64,000 nt of DNA. Origin: Roseomonas acroporae (GTDB lineage Bacteria > Pseudomonadota > Alphaproteobacteria > Acetobacterales > Acetobacteraceae). Each line of letters starts with the position of its first letter. Position 1 is the first letter of the stretch. Location of the stretch: positions 1 to 64,000 of the forward strand of contig NZ_JALPRX010000095.1 of the NCBI RefSeq assembly GCF_023223525.1, read 5' to 3'. The notes beneath the pieces were generated by a model, which saw nothing but the letters and a program-made list of their open reading frames with translations, was not told the DNA's origin and ran no database searches. Made by a program: the position numbers and the translations under genes. Below are positions 1 to 8,953 of the stretch, in pieces.

Positions 1-16
1 CCCTGGAACCCATCCG

Positions 17-170
17 CCAGGAGGGCGAGGCCCTCCTGGACCTCTCTTCGTCCGGTCCCGGCGGCTGGAACACCTCGGACGTCCCTCCCGAAACGGGGGA
101 TCCAAGGGGGCTTCGCCCCTTGGTGGGGTCCAGGGGCAAGGCCCCTGGTGGGGTCCGGGGCGAAGCCCCG
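17..170. repeat. Cluster of four GC-rich palindromes (REP-like)
   Basis: Four consecutive perfect hairpins are visible: 17-39 (10-bp arms), 102-123 (8-bp arms), 130-148 (8-bp arms) and 156-170 (6-bp arms), with GGTGGGGTCC linkers between the last three. Related hairpins occur at 61741-61814, so this is a dispersed family. They may act as mRNA ends or as REP-type sequences; that role is inference. Confidence 0.7.
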
Positions 171-196
171 AAAAGGCCAACACGGAAGGTGACCGC

Positions 197-1369
197 TTGC
201 CCCGCTACGACGTGGTGATCCTCGGCGCCGGCGCCGCCGGGCTGATGGCGGCAATCGCGGCCGGCCGGCGCGGCCGGCGCGTGCTGCTGCTCGACCATGC
301 CGCCGAGGCCGGCGCCAAGATCCTCATCTCCGGCGGCGGCCGCTGCAACTTCACCAACCTGCACACGGCGCCGGACCGCTACCTCTCGGCCAACCCGCAT
401 TTCGCGAAATCGGCCCTCTCCCGCTACACGCCGGCCGACTTCATCGCGCTGGTCGACCGCCACCGCATCGCCTGGCACGAGAAGACGCTCGGCCAGCTCT
501 TCTGCGACGGCTCCGCGCGCGCCATCGTCGCCATGCTGCTGGAGGAATGCGCCGCGGCCGGCGTGGAGCTGCGCCTGCGCCAGCGCCTCCGCGAGGTCAC
601 CCGCGCCGAGGCCTTCCGCGTCGAGACCGAGGCCGGCGACATCGCCGCGGAATCCGTTGTCCTCGCCACCGGCGGCCTCTCCATCCCGAAGATGGGCGCC
701 ACCGGACTCGCGCACGTCGTCGCCCGCCGCTTCGGCCTGCCGGTCACGGCATGCCGCCCGGCGCTGGTGCCGCTGACCGTGGACGCGGCCATGCTGGAAC
801 GCGTCCGCCCGCTCAGCGGCGTCTCGCTGCCGGTGGCGGCGGCGCTGGGCCGGCGTCGCTTCCGCGAGGCGATGCTGTTCACCCATCGCGGCCTCTCCGG
901 CCCGGCGATCCTGCAGATCTCGTCGTACTGGCGCGAGGGCGAGGCGCTGTCGCTCGACCTGCTGCCGGACGCGCCTTCCGACTGGCTCGTCGCGCGCAAG
1001 CGGTCCCGCGCGAAGGCGGCGCTGCGCACCGTGCTGGCCGAAGCCCTGCCGCAGCGCCTGGCCGAGGCGCTGGCGCCGCCGGAGAGCGCGGCCGCGCCGA
1101 TGGCCGACCTGCCGGACCGCACCCTCGCCGCCCTCGCCGCCGGGCTGAAGGCGTGGCCGGTCACGCCGGCCGGCACGGAGGGCTACGCCAAGGCCGAGGT
1201 GACGCTGGGCGGGGTGGACACCGCCGCCCTCTCCTCGCGCGACATGAGTGCGAAGGCCGTGCCCGGCCTGTTCGTGGTGGGCGAGGCGGTGGACGTGACG
1301 GGCTGGCTCGGCGGCTACAACTTCCAATGGGCCTGGGCCAGCGGCTGGTGCGCCGGCGAGGCGGCGTGA
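197..1369 (+). CDS. BaiN/HI0933-like FAD-dependent oxidoreductase
   Basis: This 390-residue protein opens with a Rossmann FAD-binding motif (GAGAAG near residues 10-15), followed by GGGRCNFTN near residue 47, which is the signature of the HI0933/BaiN flavoprotein family. The C-terminal GxFxxGEAVDVTGWxGGYNFQWAW segment is also typical. Members are cytoplasmic NAD(P)/FAD oxidoreductases whose substrates are mostly unknown. The start is a TTG preceded by GGAAGGTGA, the best ribosome-binding site available. It stands alone, with a hairpin cluster upstream and a dispersed repeat downstream. The family call is firm; the reaction is not known. Confidence 0.88.
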   Translation: MPRYDVVILGAGAAGLMAAIAAGRRGRRVLLLDHAAEAGAKILISGGGRCNFTNLHTAPDRYLSANPHFAKSALSRYTPADFIALVDRHRIAWHEKTLGQLFCDGSARAIVAMLLEECAAAGVELRLRQRLREVTRAEAFRVETEAGDIAAESVVLATGGLSIPKMGATGLAHVVARRFGLPVTACRPALVPLTVDAAMLERVRPLSGVSLPVAAALGRRRFREAMLFTHRGLSGPAILQISSYWREGEALSLDLLPDAPSDWLVARKRSRAKAALRTVLAEALPQRLAEALAPPESAAAPMADLPDRTLAALAAGLKAWPVTPAGTEGYAKAEVTLGGVDTAALSSRDMSAKAVPGLFVVGEAVDVTGWLGGYNFQWAWASGWCAGEAA

Positions 1370-1448
1370 GCCGGAAGCCGCCCGCGGAACGCGCCCGCGG
1401 CCCGGCGGAACGCCCTTGCCCCGATGCGTGGCAAGGGGTGACGGCCGC

Positions 1449-1554
1449 TAGAGCCGATCCAGCCTGACTGTATCAGGCCGGAACGGCTCTGGCCTTTGAT
1501 TTTTCGCATTTTCCGAGCCGCTGAGCGAGGACGCTCAGCTTGAAAATGCTCTAG
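1449..1554 (-). repeat. Dispersed palindromic repeat, copy 1
   Basis: About 105 bp that, read on the minus strand, begins CTAGAGCATTTTC, contains an internal CTGAGCG/CGCTCAG hairpin and GGAAAATGCG, and ends in a GAGCCGTTCC block. A clearly related sequence lies at 15898-15985 in the opposite orientation. There is no coding sign. It is probably an intergenic repeat family of this genome; mobility is not shown. Confidence 0.65.
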
Positions 1555-1641
1555 ACCTTGCCCTCCAGCGTTCGGAATCGGTTGCTTGGCTGCCACCGAG
1601 CCGCGGATTCCTCCGACGGAAGGGTTTATCAGGGGCCGATA

Positions 1642-3327
1642 TCAGGGCCTGCCCGGCTCCCCTCCCCGCATGGCTTCCCTCGGGCGATCACCCAGGCCGG
1701 CCTCCATCGCGTCATCCCTCCAGCAATCCGGCATGGTCATCCAGGGCCGGCCACCTTTCGGCGTCCGCCTTGCCTGCTTGTCGGCATACATGAGCCGATC
1801 GGCTTCCTGGAGCGTGGCGTGCAGCGAGCTGACCGACGGATCGGCAATGGCGATGCCGAGGCTCGCGCCCGGATAGTGGAAACCGTGCCCGGCGAGAACG
1901 TAGGTGCCGATCAGGCACGGCGCCAGCCGCCTGCGCATCGCGTCGGCCGCCTCGTCCCGGGCACCGGGCCCGGAAAGCGGCGCCAGCCCGATCACGACGA
2001 ATTCGTCGCCGCCCCACCGGCCCAGCATGTCGCCTTCCCGCAGGCCGGCTGACAGGCGCCGCCCGCACTCGACCAGGAATTCGTCGCCGATCTCGTGCCC
2101 GTAGGTGTCGTTGACCGTCTTGAAGTCGTCGAGGTCGATGAACGCCACGAGAACCGACTGCCGCGTCTGCCTCGCCAGCGTGAAATACTGCTCCAGCCTG
2201 GCCAGGATCGCGCGCCGGTTCGGCAGACCGGTCAGCGCGTCGCAATTCGCCGCATACCGCTCCTCCTGACGGCGCATCATCATCTGCCCGGCGACACGGC
2301 CGCAGAGCAGGATCAGGGCGAGGCCGAACGCCGCCACGATGCCCCCGGCCCAGAAATGCTGCCGGCGCATCGGCTCCAGAGGGTCGAGCGAGGCCAGCGT
2401 AAGCAGCTGATAGGCCTCGTCGGCCAGCGGCTGGCGCCGCAGCAGATAGGGATGTCCGGCGATACGCCACTGGTCGCCCTGATCGGAGCCGGCCATCGCG
2501 CGCACCGCCAGGGGTTCGCCGGGATCCTCGTCGTCGTCCGAAGGTTGCGTCTGCAGGGTGCCCGGCGGCAGGAGCGCCGCCACGTTGCGCAGCATGAACG
2601 ACGCGTCGGAAGCGGTGGTCACGCGGCCCTGGCGGTTCACGATCAGCGCGATGTGCCTGCCCGTCAGGTAGAGCGCCATGGCCGACGCATCGAACTTCAC
2701 CGAGACCGAGCCCAGCGGCATGTCCTCGGCGTCCTCGATACGGCTGGACACGAAATAGGACGGAGTCCTGTTCAGACGCGCGATGCCGAACATCTGTCCC
2801 TTGCCGTCGCGCAGCGCGTCGACGAGGTAGGGCCGGCCCGCATAGATCATGCCGACGATGCTGTCGGGCTCGGCCCAGTTGCTGGCCGTCACCGTATCGT
2901 CCGACATGTTGTTCATGTAGATGCGGGCGTAATCGAGATCGCCGGACAGCCTGTTCATGAAGTCGCCGACGCTGCGCACCAGCGGGTCGCGCGTGAACCG
3001 TTCCGCGCGCTGCTGGCGCGTCAGCGTTTCCAGGCCGGACGGATCGACGTTGTAGCGGGTGGCGAGCTGGATCACCCCGCTCTGGCGCGCCACCATGTTG
3101 GCCACGCTGGCCATCTCCAGGAACAGCCGATCGACCACCCGGGCGGTTGTCCTGGCTTCGTATTCGGCGCTGGCCGCCAGGTCGTCGAGCTGCTCCGCGA
3201 TGATGCGCCGTGACATCCACCAGCCCAGGCCGGTCACCAACAGCAGCCAGACCACGGCAACGGTCAATGTCACACGGTGCACGATGGGCGGCATCTGCGC
3301 TCTGCGAAGTCCTTGCTTTTGTGGCAC
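1642..3327 (-). CDS. Membrane-anchored diguanylate cyclase (GGDEF)
   Basis: The protein has an N-terminal transmembrane helix (about residues 19-38), a periplasmic sensor stretch of some 280 residues, a second transmembrane helix near residues 330-350 and a C-terminal GGDEF domain. The active-site GGDEF sits near residue 439 and is preceded by REGD five residues upstream, which fits an intact inhibitory I-site. It should make cyclic di-GMP and be product-inhibited; the signal sensed is unknown. No EAL domain is present. The start is uncertain: an ATG at 3294 would remove eleven residues and still keep the first membrane helix. It is an isolated gene. Confidence 0.88.
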   Translation of the reverse strand: MPQKQGLRRAQMPPIVHRVTLTVAVVWLLLVTGLGWWMSRRIIAEQLDDLAASAEYEARTTARVVDRLFLEMASVANMVARQSGVIQLATRYNVDPSGLETLTRQQRAERFTRDPLVRSVGDFMNRLSGDLDYARIYMNNMSDDTVTASNWAEPDSIVGMIYAGRPYLVDALRDGKGQMFGIARLNRTPSYFVSSRIEDAEDMPLGSVSVKFDASAMALYLTGRHIALIVNRQGRVTTASDASFMLRNVAALLPPGTLQTQPSDDDEDPGEPLAVRAMAGSDQGDQWRIAGHPYLLRRQPLADEAYQLLTLASLDPLEPMRRQHFWAGGIVAAFGLALILLCGRVAGQMMMRRQEERYAANCDALTGLPNRRAILARLEQYFTLARQTRQSVLVAFIDLDDFKTVNDTYGHEIGDEFLVECGRRLSAGLREGDMLGRWGGDEFVVIGLAPLSGPGARDEAADAMRRRLAPCLIGTYVLAGHGFHYPGASLGIAIADPSVSSLHATLQEADRLMYADKQARRTPKGGRPWMTMPDCWRDDAMEAGLGDRPREAMRGGEPGRP

Positions 3328-3791
3328 GCAGCACCAGTCTCCTTCGCGACCGGAACGGACCGTCGGAGGAAGGACGCGCCTGGAGGCGGCATACGCTCCG
3401 TGAACGGGAACCTGCGGCGAACCGCCGTTCCGGATGGATTGCGGCTCGCCAGGGAGTCCTGGCCCGGAGCCACGCCCCCCTAGGGGCCGCTTCCCTTAGC
3501 ATGGCATCCGGAATTGTCGGATACCACCACAAGTTGCCGATGGCGGCCGGGATACGCCAGCCCATGGGCCGCCGGGGCGGCCGCCCCGACGACGCGCCCA
3601 TGGAAAGCCTCTTCCAGGCCCGCAGGACGAACCCGTCCGGCGGCGCGCCGGTCGGCAAGGCGCGACCACACCAGGCGCGCCGTGTCCGCCTGCGTCAGGA
3701 CCTTCCGCGGTCGATGGCGCCCCGATCCCGTCCCGGCCGGGCTACGGCACCCCGGAGCGGATGGCGTTCGCCGGCCCGGGGGAGGAGGGAC
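3328..3791. other. Intergenic stretch without a convincing gene
   Basis: This 464-bp stretch lies between two minus-strand genes. Several overlapping frames are open because of high GC, but none has a good ribosome-binding site with a recognisable protein. I see no RNA gene or clear repeat. Confidence 0.5.
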
Positions 3792-4541
3792 TCACCCATG
3801 GGCCCGCCAGAAGAACACCGCCGTCATCGCCGCCCCGTACAGGATGACGAAGCCGCGCAGCACCGGCGCCGGCACCATCCGCGCCAGCAGCGCGCCGCCA
3901 TAGCCGCCGATCACTGCCCCCAGCAGCACCGCCAGCGTCGCCGGCCAGTGCACCGGCCCGAACAGCGCGAAGCACAGCACGGCGACGCTGTTCATGGCGC
4001 TGACCAGCAGCGTGCGCGCCGCGCTCATCGCCTTGATGTCCACCTCGGACAGCAGGCTCCACACCGCCATCATCATGATGCCGACGGCGCCGCCGAAATA
4101 CCCGCCGTAGATCGAGAGCACCACCTGCGCCGCCACCACCGCCCCCGGCCCGAGCGCCACGTGCCGGCGCAGCAGCGCCCCGGCCTGCCGCCCGAAGGCG
4201 AAGGCCAGCGTGCCGAGCAGCAGCAGCCAGGGCAGGATGCCGTCGAAGGCGCTGTTCGGCGTCAGCAGCAGCAGCGCCGCCCCGGCCAGCCCGCCGAGCA
4301 GGCTGATCGCGAGCAGCAGCCGGATCGACACCCCCTCGAAGGAGCGGAATTCCGAGCGCCAGGCCAGCGCGCTGGCCAGCGTGCCCGGCAGCAGCGCCAC
4401 GGTGGAGGAGACGTTGGCCGCCACCGAGGGCACGCCCGTCGCCACCAGCGCCGGCAGGGTGACGAAGGTGCCGCCCCCGGCGGCGGCGTTCATCGCCCCC
4501 GCCAGCAGCCCGGCCCCGAACAGCAGCAGCATGGTTTCCAT
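3792..4541 (-). CDS. TauE/SafE-family membrane exporter
   Basis: A 249-residue polytopic membrane protein with about seven to eight hydrophobic helices. The N-terminal GAGLLAGAMNAAAGGGTFVT stretch and the repeat half near YGGYFGGAVGIMMMA match the TauE/SafE/YfcA family, which moves small anions such as sulfite or sulfonates across the inner membrane. It diverges from a LysR-type regulator starting 135 bp away, so that regulator is a likely controller. Substrate is unknown. Confidence 0.85.
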   Translation of the reverse strand: METMLLLFGAGLLAGAMNAAAGGGTFVTLPALVATGVPSVAANVSSTVALLPGTLASALAWRSEFRSFEGVSIRLLLAISLLGGLAGAALLLLTPNSAFDGILPWLLLLGTLAFAFGRQAGALLRRHVALGPGAVVAAQVVLSIYGGYFGGAVGIMMMAVWSLLSEVDIKAMSAARTLLVSAMNSVAVLCFALFGPVHWPATLAVLLGAVIGGYGGALLARMVPAPVLRGFVILYGAAMTAVFFWRAHG

Positions 4542-4675
4542 GGGGCCAACCTGTCGCGGATGGCGCCGCGCCGGAATGGGGGATGTACTGAGGCTGCCTT
4601 CGGCGCGGACGGAGGCTGGTCGGAGCCGCTCCCTCGGGCCGGGCCGGGGCCGACGGCCGGGAAGGAGGGAAAGGC

Positions 4676-5566
4676 GTGCGATTCGACCTCGTGGACCTAC
4701 GGCTGTTCCGGCTGGTGGCCGAGGCCGGCAGCATCACCGCCGGCGCGGAACGTGCCGGCCTCGCCCTCGCCTCGGCCAGCGCCCGGCTGCGGGGGATGGA
4801 AGCGGCACTGGGCGTCGCGCTGCTGGCCCGGCACCGGCGCGGCGTAGCGACGACCACGGCGGGCGAGGCGCTGCTGCGCCACGCCCGGCTGGTGCTCGAC
4901 CAGATGGAGCGGCTGCGCGGCGACATGGGTGCATTCGCCAAGGGGTTGCGCGGCGAGGTGCGGCTGCTGGCCAACACCGCCGCCACCACGGAATTCCTGC
5001 CCGGACCGCTCGCCGCCTTCCTCGCCGCCGAGCCGCAGGTGGACGTGGTGCTGGCCGAGCGGCCGAGCCGGGTCGTCGCCGAGGCGCTGTGCGCCGGCCA
5101 GGCCGATCTCGGCGTGGTCGCCGACCATGTCGACCGCACCGGGCTGGAGAGCCGGCCGTTCCGGGTGGACCGGCTGGTGCTGGTGGTACCGGGCGGGCAT
5201 GCACTGGCGCGGCGGCACGGGCCGGTGCCCTTCGCCATGGTGACGGGAGAGAGCTGCATCGGCCTATCCGAAGGCAGCGCGCTGCAGGCGCATCTCGAGG
5301 CCCAGGCGGCGCGGCTCGGCGTCCGGCTGCGCTACCGAGTCCGCGTACCCTCCTTCGAGGCGGTCTGCCGCCTGGTCGCGGGTGGCGCCGGCCTGGGCGT
5401 GGTGTCGGAGACGGCGGCCCGGCGCTGGCCGCGCGGGCCGGCGCTGCGCCACGCCGCGCTCGCCGATCCCTGGGCGACGCGGCAATTGCGCCTCTGCGCA
5501 CGCCGCTTCGACGAATTGCCCGCGCATGCGCAGGCGCTGGCGGCGGCGCTCGCCGGCTCAGCGTGA
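4676..5566 (+). CDS. LysR-type transcriptional regulator
   Basis: This 296-residue protein has an N-terminal winged helix (LRLFRLVAEAGSITAGAER, about residues 8-26) and a C-terminal periplasmic-binding-like effector domain, the classic LysR layout and length. The GTG start is preceded by AGGAGG at good spacing. It diverges from the TauE/SafE exporter gene and probably regulates it in response to a small anion; that link is inference from position. Its 3' end overlaps the convergent membrane-protein gene by 9 bp. Confidence 0.9.
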   Translation: MRFDLVDLRLFRLVAEAGSITAGAERAGLALASASARLRGMEAALGVALLARHRRGVATTTAGEALLRHARLVLDQMERLRGDMGAFAKGLRGEVRLLANTAATTEFLPGPLAAFLAAEPQVDVVLAERPSRVVAEALCAGQADLGVVADHVDRTGLESRPFRVDRLVLVVPGGHALARRHGPVPFAMVTGESCIGLSEGSALQAHLEAQAARLGVRLRYRVRVPSFEAVCRLVAGGAGLGVVSETAARRWPRGPALRHAALADPWATRQLRLCARRFDELPAHAQALAAALAGSA

Positions 5567-6631
5567 GAGATGACGGGTCTGCAGCACGGTGGTGGAACGC
5601 ATCGCGGCGGCGGGCAACGGCTTCGGCCCGGCGGCCCGGACGTTGACGAAGGTCTGCAACGTATCGAACCAGAAGGGCGCACCGAGCATCGCGGCAACTG
5701 CAGTCAGGAGCCAGCCTAGGACGCTCGTCAGCCAGTCGAACTTCGGGTCCTGCCAGGGCCAGCCCTTCGGCCACCCCAGGGGCAGGCCGATCGAGCCCAG
5801 CTCGGATTGCAGGTTCGTGTACCTTGTCCGGACCGCCTCGAAATTCCTCTCGAGGTCCGGATCGACGGGCGGGGCACCGGCCGGAGACCGCGCGGGCGCC
5901 GTCTCGCCGGCAGCCGGCGTCGCGGGCGTTCCACGAAATGCCGCGGCATTGGCATCGACCCAGCCCGTCGCGAGGCTGGCCAGGGCCTCCCGCGTCGCCG
6001 GCGCGCCCGCGAGCGTCCGCTCGATGCCGATCGAGTCCACGTTGATGACGACGGCGAGGACGAAGCCGATGCAGAACCCGATCACCTTCGCCCAGCGCTT
6101 GTAGATGCCGCTGGTACGGGCCATCGCATGGTCGAACCAATCCTCGACCGCGTGCCGCAGCGTCTCGATCTGGCCATCCGCCTGCCGGACGAGGGCCTGG
6201 AGCGCGATCTTCGCCGCGCCGTCGGGCAACGCGTCGATCGCACCCGCTACGCCGCCGAAGGTGATCTCGGCTTCCCGCCTGATTGTCAGCAGATCGAACA
6301 GGGCGTGGGAAAAATTGGCGGAGGAAAGGTAGGCGGGCCCCCAGAAGCGTTGCCGCACCAGAGGATGCGCCAGGATATCGACCGACCTGGCCTGTGGCGC
6401 CGGCAACGGCGCCGCCGCCGGCTCCGGGCCCCGAGGCGACGGATCCACGGCCGCCTGTTGCTGCCCCTTCTGCACCGCCTGATCCAGCAGCCTCGCCAGC
6501 GCATGTCTCAGGGTGATCGCCCGCAACCCGACCAGCGCCGCGATCGCCTCCTGAACGGTGGTCACCAGCAGCGAGAACATCAGGAACACGAAAGTCAGAC
6601 CGATCGCGGTCTCGATCACCGTTCCGAACAT
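5558..6631 (-). CDS. Membrane protein of unknown function, three helices
   Basis: A 357-residue protein with hydrophobic helices at about residues 5-27, 175-196 and 300-322. The segment between the second and third helices is Ala/Pro-rich and soluble. The last helix is followed by GAPFWFDTLQTFVNVRAAG, a motif I associate with a widespread family of bacterial membrane proteins of unknown role. The start ATG at 6631 places a membrane helix directly at the N terminus. No operon partner is visible. I assign no function. Confidence 0.75.
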   Translation of the reverse strand: MFGTVIETAIGLTFVFLMFSLLVTTVQEAIAALVGLRAITLRHALARLLDQAVQKGQQQAAVDPSPRGPEPAAAPLPAPQARSVDILAHPLVRQRFWGPAYLSSANFSHALFDLLTIRREAEITFGGVAGAIDALPDGAAKIALQALVRQADGQIETLRHAVEDWFDHAMARTSGIYKRWAKVIGFCIGFVLAVVINVDSIGIERTLAGAPATREALASLATGWVDANAAAFRGTPATPAAGETAPARSPAGAPPVDPDLERNFEAVRTRYTNLQSELGSIGLPLGWPKGWPWQDPKFDWLTSVLGWLLTAVAAMLGAPFWFDTLQTFVNVRAAGPKPLPAAAMRSTTVLQTRHLSR

Positions 6632-6710
6632 CGCTTCCCCCGCCCACCTGGCCGAAGCGGGATGGCCCCGGCCCGAAAGAAACGATTATGCAATAAAAAG
6701 CCGGCGGGAC

Positions 6711-7808
6711 TTATGGCATCTCGTTAATCATTCGCAACACTTCCGCGACCACCGCCGCCGTCCCGTCCTTCCCGCCGACGTCGCGCGTGCGCAGCCCGGC
6801 CGCGAAGGCCCCGTCCACCGCCGCCTCCAGCGCCCGCGCCGCCTCCTGCCACGCCCCGCCCGCGCCGCGCCCGCCCAGCCAGTCCAGCATCATCGCGGCC
6901 GAGAGCAGCATGGCGGTCGGGTTGGCGATGCCCTGGCCGGCGATGTCGGGCGCGGTGCCGTGGCTCGGCTGGAACACCGCGTGCCCGTCGCCGATATCGG
7001 CCGAGGGCGCGAAGCCCATGCCGCCGATCAGCCCGGCGGCGAGGTCGCTCAGGATGTCGCCGAACATGTTCTCGGTCGGCAGCACGTCGAACTCCCAGGG
7101 CCGGCGGACCAGGTCGAGCGCCATCGCGTCCACGTAGTGGCTGCGCGATTCCACGCCCGGGAATTCCTTCGCGACCCCGTCGAAGATCGAGCGCATGAAG
7201 GCGAAGGCGCGGAACACGTTGGCCTTGTCCACCAGCGTCACCACGCCGCGCCGGCCGCGCGCGGCGGCGCGCTGCTCCGCCAGCCGGAACGAGAAGCGCG
7301 CCAGCCGCTCGGTGGTGCCGCGCGTGATGCGCAGCGTCTCCTCGGCCGCCTCCGCCGTCACCGTGCCGCGGTCGCGCGAGAAGAACAGCCCCTCCGTGCT
7401 CTCGCGCAGGATCACGAGGTCGATCCCCGCCGCGCGCGGATCGGCCAGCACCGTCGGCAGGCCGGGAATGGCGCGGATCGGCCGCACCCCGGCATAGAGG
7501 CCGAGGCGGAAGCGCAGGTCGAGCTGCGGCGCGATCTCGGTGCCGTCCGCGTAGCGGATGCCGGGCCAGCCCATGGCGCCGAGCAGGATCGCATCGGCCG
7601 CCTCCGCGCGCCGGAAGGTCTCCTCGGACATGGCGGTGCCGGTGTCGCGGTAGCAGAAGGCGCCGGCCTCCAGCGTCTCGAACGCCACGCCGAGGCCGTG
7701 GCGGCGTACCAGCACGTCCAGCACGGCGAGCGTCGCCTCGGTCACCTCGCGCCCGATGCCGTCGCCCGGCATCACCGCCACGCGCACGCTGTTGTCGCCG
7801 CCGGGCAT
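6711..7808 (-). CDS. Isocitrate/isopropylmalate dehydrogenase-family enzyme
   Basis: The 365-residue protein starts with VAVMPGDGIGREV and has RESTEGLFF, the DKANVFR segment, and GDILSDLAAGLIGGMG followed by QPSHGTAPDIAGQG. These are the metal, substrate and NAD-binding blocks of the beta-decarboxylating dehydrogenase family. The length fits 3-isopropylmalate or tartrate/malate dehydrogenase types; RESTEGLFF without leu-operon neighbours suggests a catabolic member (tartrate dehydrogenase-like) rather than LeuB. It diverges from a Bug receptor gene 79 bp away, so the two may serve uptake and oxidation of the same hydroxy acid. That is inference. Confidence 0.85.
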   Translation of the reverse strand: MPGGDNSVRVAVMPGDGIGREVTEATLAVLDVLVRRHGLGVAFETLEAGAFCYRDTGTAMSEETFRRAEAADAILLGAMGWPGIRYADGTEIAPQLDLRFRLGLYAGVRPIRAIPGLPTVLADPRAAGIDLVILRESTEGLFFSRDRGTVTAEAAEETLRITRGTTERLARFSFRLAEQRAAARGRRGVVTLVDKANVFRAFAFMRSIFDGVAKEFPGVESRSHYVDAMALDLVRRPWEFDVLPTENMFGDILSDLAAGLIGGMGFAPSADIGDGHAVFQPSHGTAPDIAGQGIANPTAMLLSAAMMLDWLGGRGAGGAWQEAARALEAAVDGAFAAGLRTRDVGGKDGTAAVVAEVLRMINEMP

Positions 7809-7887
7809 GACGCCCCTCCCCTTCGCCGTCTTGCCTCCCCTATCCTGCCGCAAGACCGCCCCGGCAAGGGGCAAAGGGAGGGAACGG

Positions 7888-8898
7888 ATGCCGGGAGCTT
7901 TCAGGATCGGCCGGCGCGCGTCGCTCGGCCTCGGCGCGGGCATGGGCGCGGCGCTGGCGGCGGGCGCCACGGCGCGACGCGCCTTCGCGCAGGAGACCTA
8001 CCCGGGCCGCCCGGTACGCATCATCGTCCCCTTCCCGCCCGGCCAAGCCGCCGACATCTTCAGCCGGCTGCTGGCCGAGGAGCTGTCCCAGCGCTGGCCG
8101 CAGCGCGTCTTCGTCGAGAACCGCGCGGGCGGCGCCGGCGCCATCGGCATGGAGGCCGGGGCGCGCGCCACGCCGGACGGCTACACGCTGGTCTGCGGCA
8201 CCTCCGGCACGCTCGGCATCAACCCGAGCGTGCTGACCCGCCTGCCCTACGACGCGGAGCGGGACTTCGCCCCGATCACCAACATCTTCATGCTGCCGCT
8301 GGTGATCGTGGTACATCCCGACTTCCCGGCCCGCACGGCGCAGGAGCTGGTCGCCTACGCGAAGGCGCGGCCGGAGGGGACCGACTTCGCCTCGGCCGGC
8401 CCCGCCACCTCGCAGCACATGGCGGCCGAGCTGTTCGCGCTGCGCACGGGCGTGAAGCTGAACCACGTCCCCTATCGCGGCAGCGGCCCGGCCATGGCGG
8501 ACCTGCTGGCGGGCAACGTGAAGCTGATGTTCGACAGCATGGCGAGCGCCCTGCCGCAGATCCAGGCCGGCCGCATCCGCGCCCTGGCCGCCACCACCGC
8601 CACCCGCGCCGTGCAGCTCCCCGACCTGCCCACCGTGGCCGAGACGGTGGCGCCGGGCTACGCCGCGATGGGCTGGTCCGGCCTCGTGGCCCCTTCCGGC
8701 ACGCCGCCCGAGATCGTCGCGAAGGTGAACGCCGACAGCGTGGCGATCCTGCGCGAGCCGCGCGTGGTGGCGCGCATGCAGGAGCTGGGCGGCACCGCCG
8801 ACCCGCAGACGCCCGCGCAATTCGCCGCCTTCATCCGCGACGAGATCGCCAAGTGGCGCGAGGTGGCACGCGCCGCCAACGTCCGCCTGGACGGGTAG
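7888..8898 (+). CDS. Bug/TctC-family periplasmic solute receptor
   Basis: A 336-residue secreted protein with a twin-arginine-like leader (RRASLGLGAGMGAALAAG, cleavage after RAFAQ), then YPGRPVRIIVPFPPGQAADI, the Bug-family first strand and ligand loop. It continues with the NRAGGAGAIG and PDGYTL blocks. These receptors bind carboxylates in the periplasm and often work with TctAB permeases. No TctA or TctB gene is near, so this is an orphan receptor. AGGGAGGGAACGG precedes the ATG. It is paired head-to-head with a dehydrogenase gene. Confidence 0.9.
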   Translation: MPGAFRIGRRASLGLGAGMGAALAAGATARRAFAQETYPGRPVRIIVPFPPGQAADIFSRLLAEELSQRWPQRVFVENRAGGAGAIGMEAGARATPDGYTLVCGTSGTLGINPSVLTRLPYDAERDFAPITNIFMLPLVIVVHPDFPARTAQELVAYAKARPEGTDFASAGPATSQHMAAELFALRTGVKLNHVPYRGSGPAMADLLAGNVKLMFDSMASALPQIQAGRIRALAATTATRAVQLPDLPTVAETVAPGYAAMGWSGLVAPSGTPPEIVAKVNADSVAILREPRVVARMQELGGTADPQTPAQFAAFIRDEIAKWREVARAANVRLDG

Positions 8899-8953
8899 AG
8901 CATCGTCGAGCCGCGCGCACGCGCCTTGAAGCCCTCGCCTCGGCGCCCCCGCC

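Noticed and set aside
3480-3790. Possible small minus-strand gene upstream of the TauE/SafE gene
   Set aside because: Several frames are open, but none has a convincing start, ribosome-binding site or family motif.
4734-6647. A 637-residue minus-strand frame over the LysR gene
   Set aside because: It overlaps both the LysR gene and the membrane-protein gene and shows no recognisable motif.
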